Positions 58,065 to 64,000 of a DNA stretch of 64,000 nucleotides are shown here, piece after piece. How positions within the stretch are numbered: position 1 is the stretch's first letter; each line of letters starts with the position of its first letter. Source of the DNA: Planctomycetota bacterium (GTDB lineage Bacteria > Planctomycetota > UBA1135 > GCA-002686595). The translations under genes were made by a program, and so were the position numbers. The stretch spans positions 167,222 to 231,221 of the forward strand of contig NYUD01000090.1 of the NCBI GenBank assembly GCA_002683825.1. Direction: 5' to 3'. The notes below the pieces were generated by a model. It searched no databases and was not told the origin of the DNA. It saw only the letters and a program-made list of their open reading frames with translations.

Positions 58065-59231
58065 ATGACACGAGCCACCAACCACCGCTTTGAAACGCGT
58101 GCGATCCACGCCGGCCAGGAATCCGACCCCCAGAACGGGGCGGTGATGACGCCCATCTATTTCAGCTCCACCTTCGAGCAGGACGCCCCCGCAAAACCCC
58201 GCGGCGGCTACGAGTACTCGCGCACATCGAACCCCACCCGCACGGCGCTTCAGGACAACCTGGCGTCATTGGAGGGAGCCTCCTGGGGCCTGGCCTATGC
58301 ATCGGGACTGGCAGCCACCAACGCACTCTTGGATCGACTGGTGCCGGGGGATCACGTAGTGGCGGCCAACGACCTGTATGGCGGCAGCTATCGCATCTTC
58401 ATGAGCGTTTTTCACCGTTACGGGATCGAATTCGATTTCGTCGATGCGACCGACCCGGCAACCGTCGAAGCAAAGATGCGTCCCCGGACACGCTACGTCT
58501 TCCTCGAGACGCCCTCCAACCCGCTGCTCTCGATCTGCAACATCCGCGAGCTGGCCACCATCGCCAAGAAGAACGGTGCGCTGACCATCGTCGACAACAC
58601 GTTCGCCACACCGTACCTCCAGACTCCACTGGAGCTCGGTGCCGACCTGGTGATGCACTCGCTGACGAAGTACATCGGCGGCCACTCGGATGTTGTCGGT
58701 GGCGCCGTCATGGGCAACGATCCGGCGTTGTTGGAGGATCTCGCCTTCTATCAAAACGCGGTGGGCGCCCAGATGGGGCCGATGGAAGCCTTCCTCTTCC
58801 TGCGCGGGATCAAGACCCTTCCGGTGCGCATGGATCGCCATTGTGCGAACGCGCAACGCATCGCGGAGTCGCTCGAAGGCCACGATCGGGTCGAACGCGT
58901 GCTATATCCGGGATTGCCGAGCCACGCCCAGCACGCCCTGGCCGGTCGTCAGATGCGCAACTTCGGCGGCATGGTTTCGTTCGAGCTCGCGGGTACGGTC
59001 GAAACGGCCAACCATGTGGCGACGGAGACGCAGCTGTTCACGTTGGCCGAGTCTCTGGGGGGCGTAGAGTCGCTGATCGAGGTGCCGGCGAGTATGACGC
59101 ACGCGAGTATTCCGGCAGCGGAGCGTGAGAAGGCCGGGTTGAGGGATGGGCTCGTGCGGTTGTCGGTCGGGATCGAGAACGTGGAGGATCTTCTGGAAGA
59201 TCTCGAACGAACGATCGCCGCGGCGCCGTAG
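58065..59231 (+). CDS. Cystathionine gamma-synthase/lyase-type PLP enzyme
   Basis: 388-aa Cys/Met-metabolism enzyme. PLP-binding Lys is residue 202 in 'HSLTKYIGGHSDVVGGAV'; 'YEYSRTSNPTRTALQDNLAS', 'SNPLLSICNI' and 'TIVDNTFATPYLQTPLELGA' are family signatures. Synthase (metB), gamma-lyase and O-acylhomoserine sulfhydrylase activities are hard to separate by sequence. The overall wording fits cystathionine gamma-synthase or lyase best. No linked methionine genes are present. Confidence 0.88.
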   Translation: MTRATNHRFETRAIHAGQESDPQNGAVMTPIYFSSTFEQDAPAKPRGGYEYSRTSNPTRTALQDNLASLEGASWGLAYASGLAATNALLDRLVPGDHVVAANDLYGGSYRIFMSVFHRYGIEFDFVDATDPATVEAKMRPRTRYVFLETPSNPLLSICNIRELATIAKKNGALTIVDNTFATPYLQTPLELGADLVMHSLTKYIGGHSDVVGGAVMGNDPALLEDLAFYQNAVGAQMGPMEAFLFLRGIKTLPVRMDRHCANAQRIAESLEGHDRVERVLYPGLPSHAQHALAGRQMRNFGGMVSFELAGTVETANHVATETQLFTLAESLGGVESLIEVPASMTHASIPAAEREKAGLRDGLVRLSVGIENVEDLLEDLERTIAAAP

Positions 59232-59268
59232 CGGGTGTGATGGAGCGCGTTACGTCGCTCGTCCCGTC

Positions 59269-59667
59269 CTAGAACGGCGAGTTGTTCGTCGGCCGCGGAG
59301 GCCGGCGCGGCTTCATGCTCTGCTCCGTCGGGGCAACCAAACCCGCCACCTCAGGATCCGGCGTAGCCTGATTGCAAACCAGCCTACGCATACGCCGCCC
59401 GACTTTGAACTTGACCACGCGACGAGCAGGCACGGCAACTTTCTCGAGCGTGCGCGGGTTCTGCGCCTGGCGCGGTTGACGTTCCTTGACCTCGAAGACG
59501 CCGAAGTCGCGAAACTCCAGACGCTTTCCGGTTGCTAGTTCCTGAACGATCTCGTCCAAAAACATCTGCAAGACTTCCTTGACGACAACCTTCGTCTGGC
59601 CCGTACGCTCCGCGATCCGGCCGACGAGCTCCTTTTTCGTCGTGGTGTGTAGGTCCTCTGTGCTCAT
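59269..59667 (-). CDS. HU/IHF-family DNA-binding protein with C-terminal extension
   Basis: 132-aa histone-like protein, started at ATG 59667 (MSTEDLHTTTKKELVGRIAE). Residues 9-100 are the HU fold, with 'GKRLEFRDFGVFEVKERQPR' and the DNA-intercalating arm region 'RQAQNPRTLEKVAVPARRVV'. About 30 extra residues follow, ending in a basic, proline-rich stretch (SMKPRRPPRPTNNSPF). Convergent with the PLP-enzyme gene. Confidence 0.9.
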   Translation of the reverse strand: MSTEDLHTTTKKELVGRIAERTGQTKVVVKEVLQMFLDEIVQELATGKRLEFRDFGVFEVKERQPRQAQNPRTLEKVAVPARRVVKFKVGRRMRRLVCNQATPDPEVAGLVAPTEQSMKPRRPPRPTNNSPF

Positions 59668-59800
59668 CCCTGTGGAGGCCCGCTCACGGGGGGAGAAGCA
59701 CCGCTGTCGGAAACCGCAGCACACCCCGGCGGATGGCCCATCTTGAACGGCATTATCCCTGTGTCAAGAAAGAACTTGCGACGATGGAACAACGCATCTT

Positions 59801-60268
59801 TTACGTTTCCGAGCGGGGGGTCGAAGCGGGGACCTCCTCCAGGAGAAAAGTCACGGGCCCGGAGTTCACCAGTTCGACCTCCATGCGTGCGCCGAAGACC
59901 CCTTCCTCCATCCCCACGCCGCGCTCGCGCAACGCTTGCACGAACCTGTGGCAGAGCTCGCGGGCCGTTTCCGGCTCCGCCGCACGTTCGAACGAGGGGC
60001 GGTTTCCCGAACCGCCATCCCAGGCGAGCGTGATCTGACTGACGACCAGGCACCGCGCCCCCACTTCCGTCGCCGCGTGGCGCATGCGGTCGCTTTCATC
60101 CTCGAACAGGCGCAGCTTGGAAACCCGCTCCGCCAACCGCAGCGCGCAGGACGCGTCATCCCCCTTCAGCACCCCGAGAAGCACGACCATCCCGCGCTCG
60201 ATTCCCGAAACACGGGCTCCGTCGACCCGGACCTCGGCCCGGGTCACGCGCTGGATATGGGCCTTCAC
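59801..60268 (-). CDS. dtd: D-aminoacyl-tRNA deacylase
   Basis: 155-aa DTD that hydrolyses D-amino acids (and glycine from tRNA-Ala). The two chiral-proofreading motifs are present as 'SQITL' (77-81, usually SQFTL) and 'NSGPVT' (135-140, usually NxGPxT). Its ATG overlaps the stop of the upstream lipoprotein gene by four bases. Confidence 0.94.
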   Translation of the reverse strand: MKAHIQRVTRAEVRVDGARVSGIERGMVVLLGVLKGDDASCALRLAERVSKLRLFEDESDRMRHAATEVGARCLVVSQITLAWDGGSGNRPSFERAAEPETARELCHRFVQALRERGVGMEEGVFGARMEVELVNSGPVTFLLEEVPASTPRSET

Positions 60269-61374
60269 GGCCGAGGAACGGCCTCGCCGCCCTCGGCCAG
60301 GGTCCCGGCCTCCGCCGCCCGTTGCAAACGGGTGATCGCCTGAAGTTTAAAGAGCAGGGCCGAAAAACCATCGCTCTCGTGTTCGCCGAGGTGATCGAGG
60401 AGCCTTTGCCAGGACAGGAGCTCGTCCTCCTCATCGCCCTGGCGCGCGTGCAGCATCGCCTCGTGAACGATCGGGAGCGGGTCCTCCGGCGCGTAGTCCT
60501 CGGCACGACGTACCTCTTCGAAAGCCAGGTCGAAGCGGTTGCGTCCCTCGTAGGCTGCCGCTCGCACCTGGTCGAGCCGGGCCAGGTTTTCGAAGACCCG
60601 CGGATCCACATCGTCCAGGTGGCGCAGGGCCTCCTTCGGCTTCCCCACCAGCACCTTGAGGGATGCGAGGTCCAGGAGCGCCTCGCCACGCTCCTCCGGA
60701 GAGACCAGGGGATCGTTTCGCGAGCGCTTCCACCAGATCTTGAGCACCTTGATCGCTCCGGCCGTCTCACCCGCCGCGGTCAACACGATCGCGTGAAGCC
60801 GCATCGTCGGCAGGTGGCCGCTGTCGAGCCGAAAGGCATCGCGCACCGCGTTCTCCGCCGGCGTGAAGCGATAGTCGACGAAGTTCCACCAGGCGCGCGC
60901 ATAGGGGATCCAGACGCACTTCGGATCCAGGGCCTCGGCCTGATCGAGAAACGCGAGCGCCCTCGCCGGATCGGTTGCGGGAACGAGCCGTGCGGCGAGG
61001 ACATACGCCTCGGTCGTCGGATTCGCTTCCGCCTGGGTGAGATAATGGTCTCCCAACCACATCAGGGAGCGATCGGGCGAGGGAACACTCAGGTTCCCGG
61101 CGCGCAGGCCCTCCTTGAGGAGTTGGAGCTCGACCTCCTGGAGCAGGATCCGTACCGGGAGGATGCGCGGGTTCTCGGTCGTCAGCTCGACCAGAATCCG
61201 ATGGGCACGAACCGGTTCGTCCTGCTCGAGATGTCGGCGAGCCTCGACCAGGGGAGCCTCCCACCCTTCGGGAATGCGGTCGTAGGGGCCCGGTTTGGAC
61301 GAGTAGAGCCTCGGCCCCCGGCACGCGCCCAGGACGAGCACGACGAACAGCGCCGGGATGCGTATGGCTCGCAT
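60265..61374 (-). CDS. TPR-type lipoprotein of unknown function
   Basis: 369-aa predicted lipoprotein. ATG 61374 gives an ideal signal, MRAIRIPALFVVLVLGAC, with the lipidated Cys at 18. An alternative ATG at 61404 overlaps the preceding stop. The mature protein is helical with TPR-like pairs such as 'YARAWWNFVDYRFTPAENAV' and 'GEALLDLASLKVLVGKPKEA'. No enzyme motif is visible. It sits between another lipoprotein gene and dtd, sharing a four-base overlap with dtd. Confidence 0.75.
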   Translation of the reverse strand: MRAIRIPALFVVLVLGACRGPRLYSSKPGPYDRIPEGWEAPLVEARRHLEQDEPVRAHRILVELTTENPRILPVRILLQEVELQLLKEGLRAGNLSVPSPDRSLMWLGDHYLTQAEANPTTEAYVLAARLVPATDPARALAFLDQAEALDPKCVWIPYARAWWNFVDYRFTPAENAVRDAFRLDSGHLPTMRLHAIVLTAAGETAGAIKVLKIWWKRSRNDPLVSPEERGEALLDLASLKVLVGKPKEALRHLDDVDPRVFENLARLDQVRAAAYEGRNRFDLAFEEVRRAEDYAPEDPLPIVHEAMLHARQGDEEDELLSWQRLLDHLGEHESDGFSALLFKLQAITRLQRAAEAGTLAEGGEAVPRP

Positions 61375-61393
61375 GGAAACGTCGCGTGGACCC

Positions 61394-61915
61394 CTATCGC
61401 TCATAGCGGAACGAAAGCCGCGGCTCGCGCCGTTCGGGCGAGCCTCCCGCGGGTATGTACACGGCTTCTCCATCGGCGATGACGGTCACGGGAACTTCTC
61501 CCGGTCGCTGTAGAACAACGAGCTTTTCAAGCGCTGCAATCTGCCAGTTGTCCAGCTGGCAGCGAATCTCTCCGCCCTCCGCCCCCGGCTTGCGTCGCAC
61601 GACCTGAAGCAAGCCCCTCTCGGTGGTCGACACCCGGTAGTCGAAGTATTCGGAATCGGGGCGGATCGCAACGTGCTCGAGCAAGTCCATCGGCCCTTCG
61701 ATCGAAATCCGATCGGCCACGAGAATCGTCTGTTCCTGAAAAGCCGCCGGAAAGGGGCGCGGCAGCAGGCGGTGTGCTCCGAGGGCCGTGGGATCGGGGG
61801 GCCGCCCTTCGTCGGCGCTGACGGACCGGGCCGTCGACCCGCAGCCGGCCAGGAAAAGGGCCAGCGTGAGGGGAGGGAGACAGGCGTGGAATCGAACCAG
61901 GTGGGACATCATCAT
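61394..61915 (-). CDS. Small lipoprotein of unknown function
   Basis: 173 aa beginning MMMSHLVRFHACLPPLTLAL with lipobox 'LAGC' (Cys25). The mature part has a mostly beta pattern (ISIEGPMDLLEHVAIRPDSE, VPVTVIADGEAVYIPAGG) with no family I recognise. It starts 12 bases after trpS and ends near the TPR lipoprotein start, so the two lipoproteins are probably made together. Confidence 0.7.
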   Translation of the reverse strand: MMMSHLVRFHACLPPLTLALFLAGCGSTARSVSADEGRPPDPTALGAHRLLPRPFPAAFQEQTILVADRISIEGPMDLLEHVAIRPDSEYFDYRVSTTERGLLQVVRRKPGAEGGEIRCQLDNWQIAALEKLVVLQRPGEVPVTVIADGEAVYIPAGGSPERREPRLSFRYER

Positions 61916-61927
61916 CGGAGAATACAG

Positions 61928-62914
61928 CTACCGGAGACCGCAGGCGCGGTAACAACGATCGACCGTTGCGCGCGCGCGCGCGCGCGCCTTTTCGGCCCCG
62001 CGCGCAAGAATTCGCTCCACCTCGCCGAGATCGGCCAGAAGCTCCTCTCTCCGTGCGCGCGCCGGTGCGAAGGCTTCATCGATCGCCTCGATCAGTCGCA
62101 TCTTCATGTGCCCGTAGCCCGGTGCATCCTCCCCCCCCTTGCGGACCCGTTCCCTCCACTCCTCCGAGTCCGCCGGGGCGAGAAACAGCCGCAAGAAGCT
62201 CATCAGGAGGACCCCCTCGGGATCCTTCGGCTCGGAGGGTTCACGCGAATCGGTGACGATCTGCCCGATGGCCTTCTTCAGTTTCTTGCCGGACTCGAAG
62301 ATCCAGATCGAGTTGCCGTAGCTCTTGCTCATCTTCTCACCGTCCGTACCCGGCACCTTGGCCGTCAGTTCGTCGCTGGGAACCTGGGGTTCCGGAAGGA
62401 CGAGACAATCGACGCCGAAGAGGTGGTTGAAGGTGCCGGCCATGTCACGCGCCATCTCGACGTGCTGTTTCTGATCCTTGCCCACCGGGACGATGTCGGA
62501 GTCGTAGGCGAGGATGTCCGAAGCCATCAGCACCGGGTAAGTGAAAAGTCCTACATTCGCCTGTAGTCCTTTGGCTAGCTTGTCCTTATAGGAGTGCGCC
62601 CGCTCCAGGAGCCCCATGGGCGAAACGCACGACAGGAGCCAGGTCAACTCACAGACCTCGGGAACCTCGCTCTGGCGAAAGAGAACGACCTTTTCGGCGT
62701 CCATCCCCAGGGCCAGATAGGTGATTGCAACCTCCAGGACGTTTTCTCGCAACTCGTCCGGATTGCGGCAGGTTGTCAGGGCGTGGTAGTCGGCGATGAA
62801 GTAGAAGTACTCGCCGGCCTGGTCTTGGGATTCCAGGTGCTGGCGAATCGCGCCGAAGTAGTTGCCGAGGTGCAGGCGCCCGGAGGATTGGATGCCGGAT
62901 AGAAAGGTCTTCAT
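61928..62914 (-). CDS. trpS: Tryptophanyl-tRNA synthetase
   Basis: 328-aa class I synthetase, started at ATG 62914 (MKTFLSGIQSSGRLHLGNYF). The HIGH-equivalent is 'HLGN' (15-18) and the second signature is 'KMSKS' (194-198). 'GKDQKQHVEMARDMA' is also typical. The open frame continues 102 codons upstream without homology. The C-terminus contains an Ala-Arg repeat encoded by a (GC)10 tract. Confidence 0.96.
   Translation of the reverse strand: MKTFLSGIQSSGRLHLGNYFGAIRQHLESQDQAGEYFYFIADYHALTTCRNPDELRENVLEVAITYLALGMDAEKVVLFRQSEVPEVCELTWLLSCVSPMGLLERAHSYKDKLAKGLQANVGLFTYPVLMASDILAYDSDIVPVGKDQKQHVEMARDMAGTFNHLFGVDCLVLPEPQVPSDELTAKVPGTDGEKMSKSYGNSIWIFESGKKLKKAIGQIVTDSREPSEPKDPEGVLLMSFLRLFLAPADSEEWRERVRKGGEDAPGYGHMKMRLIEAIDEAFAPARARREELLADLGEVERILARGAEKARARARATVDRCYRACGLR
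61968..61987. repeat. (GC)10 dinucleotide tract
   Basis: Ten uninterrupted GC dinucleotides near the 3' end of trpS, encoding part of an Ala-Arg-Ala-Arg run in the last 20 residues. Alternating GC of this length can adopt Z-DNA and is prone to slippage. Confidence 0.9.
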
Positions 62915-64000
62915 TGAAACGGTCGGGACCGTAGCAGCACCCTCCGGAGCGAACAAGCGTCGCCCCTCGCGATCGGGCTCCCCCCTTCGCGAGCCTCCCG
63001 GGCCGGGGCTTTGGCTGGCACTCTTCGGATGCCTCGGGGGGTGCGCGGCGACGGGGTCCGAGATCCATCTCGAGCCGCTATACGCGCGGATACACACGGC
63101 CGACGGCGGCACGGCCCACGAGGCGGCAGGCGGGCTGTACCGCAGCTGGACGAGTGCGGAGGACGGTTTCACCGAATGGCGAACCGTCGCGCCCCTGTGG
63201 GGCATCGATCGCGAACGCAACGGAGACTACGCCGCCTATCACCCCTTCCCCCTGGGGTTGACGAACAAGCGCCACGACGAGCGCTTCTCCATGTTCGTGC
63301 CGCTCTACCTCTGGTCGCGCAAGATCGATCGCTTCAGCGGCACGATGGGTTGGAAGCTGGCGATGCTACCCGGACTTCTGATGCAACAAACGGAAGCCGC
63401 AGGCTTCCAGATGGGGCTCTTCCCCCTGATCGGGCGGTTTCGCGACTTCCTGACCTTTGACCAGTTGATCTTCATCCTGTGGCCGCTTTTCGTGTATTCG
63501 GAGCGCGCGGGTCGTATCTCCTACAACATTCCCTGGCCCATCCTCGGCTGGACCTATGGCAACGGAGAGCGCAGCCACCATCTTTGGCCGATCTACATGA
63601 AGGCCACGATCGAGGGCAGCTACGACCGCACGACGTTTCTGTGGCCGCTCTTCCACTTCAACAAGAACTACACCGTCGGAAACACGGACGTCCCCGAGGA
63701 GACGTGGATGCTGTGGCCGCTCATCGGGCGAAAGAAACGCGGCAGCTATAGATCGACGACGTTGCTCTGGCCGCTCTTCGGATACGCGAGCGACCCCGAG
63801 GAGCAGTACTGGGCCCTCGACGCTCCCTTCCCCCTGGTTCGCTTCGAGCGCGGCGAGGAGGTCCACCGCTCGCGCATCTGGCCCTTCTGGTCCTTCACCG
63901 ATGCCGACGGGTTGAAGACGACCTCGTTCCTGTGGCCCCTGATGCAGTTTCGCCAGGAAGACTCGCCGACCTACGAGCGGGGCTCGACCCGGCTCTTGCC
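62892..64000 (+). CDS. LWPLF-repeat envelope protein, 3' end outside window
   Basis: Open frame running off the right edge. From 63477 it shows seven Trp-Pro repeats about 20-35 residues apart: LWPLFVYSE, LWPIYMKA, LWPLFHFN, LWPLIGRK, LWPLFGYA, IWPFWSF and LWPLMQF. Each is followed by charged, aromatic spacers. A hydrophobic stretch with a lipobox-like LGGC (63033-63044) suggests export. The only in-frame ATG before that is 62892, which overlaps the divergent trpS start by 23 bases; a start nearer 63015 (CTG) is possible. Function unknown. Confidence 0.65.
   Translation, partial: MPDRKVFIETVGTVAAPSGANKRRPSRSGSPLREPPGPGLWLALFGCLGGCAATGSEIHLEPLYARIHTADGGTAHEAAGGLYRSWTSAEDGFTEWRTVAPLWGIDRERNGDYAAYHPFPLGLTNKRHDERFSMFVPLYLWSRKIDRFSGTMGWKLAMLPGLLMQQTEAAGFQMGLFPLIGRFRDFLTFDQLIFILWPLFVYSERAGRISYNIPWPILGWTYGNGERSHHLWPIYMKATIEGSYDRTTFLWPLFHFNKNYTVGNTDVPEETWMLWPLIGRKKRGSYRSTTLLWPLFGYASDPEEQYWALDAPFPLVRFERGEEVHRSRIWPFWSFTDADGLKTTSFLWPLMQFRQEDSPTYERGSTRLL

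Overview
The window comes from a GC-rich bacterial chromosome. It carries housekeeping genes almost wall to wall, and I see no insertion sequence, prophage, CRISPR array or toxin-antitoxin locus. The lineage is inferred, not proven. A seven-bladed FG-GAP/integrin-type propeller protein, an 'LWPLF'-repeat surface-type protein, a long three-helix SecE and, most strikingly, a bacterial homologue of the archaeal/eukaryotic rRNA aminocarboxypropyltransferase Tsr3 together suggest Planctomycetota or a nearby deep lineage. A 16S or marker-gene phylogeny would settle this.

Layout. 1-4253 (minus): a type IV pilus-type assembly operon pilM-pilN-pilO/P-pilQ; PilO and PilP look fused and pilQ runs off the left edge. 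4419-10918 (minus): recR-side genes dnaX-ybaB-recR, followed downstream by rpoN-truA-hpf-ptsN-HPr, a sigma-54/nitrogen-PTS set. 10936-11917 (minus): a stable-RNA cluster of tRNA-Arg(ACG), tadA, two tRNA-Ser genes and an SRP RNA gene that I recognise from its domain IV, ahead of dnaX. 12024-17908 (plus): an acetyl/succinylornithine carbamoyltransferase, dnaE and the FG-GAP protein. 17991-50492 (minus): a 32-kb translation/transcription superoperon. In transcription order it runs tRNA-Thr/Tyr/Gly/Thr, tuf, rpmG, secE, nusG, rplKAJL, rpoBC, rpsLG, tsr3-like, fusA, then the S10, spc and alpha ribosomal blocks through rpoA-rplQ. 50712-64000: smaller units on both strands, namely aroC, an MBOAT/SGNH O-acetyltransferase pair, a MATE transporter, mutS2, a Cys/Met-metabolism PLP enzyme, an HU-like protein, dtd, two lipoproteins, trpS, and the start of the LWPLF-repeat gene.

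How it fits together. The superoperon unites RNA polymerase subunits, ribosomal proteins, elongation factors, the Sec channel (secE, secY) and adk/infA, with two plausible internal sigma-70 promoters (before rpsL and before rpsJ) and several strong RNA hairpins at gene junctions (rplJ-rplL, rplL-rpoB, rpoC-rpsL, rpsJ-rplC, tuf-rpmG). The tsr3-like gene sits tightly between rpsG and fusA, so an rRNA-modifying enzyme appears to be co-expressed with small-subunit proteins. This is the best candidate for something under-described in the window. A second notable arrangement is tadA beside its own substrate tRNA-Arg(ACG), with the tadA reading frame ending inside the next tRNA gene.
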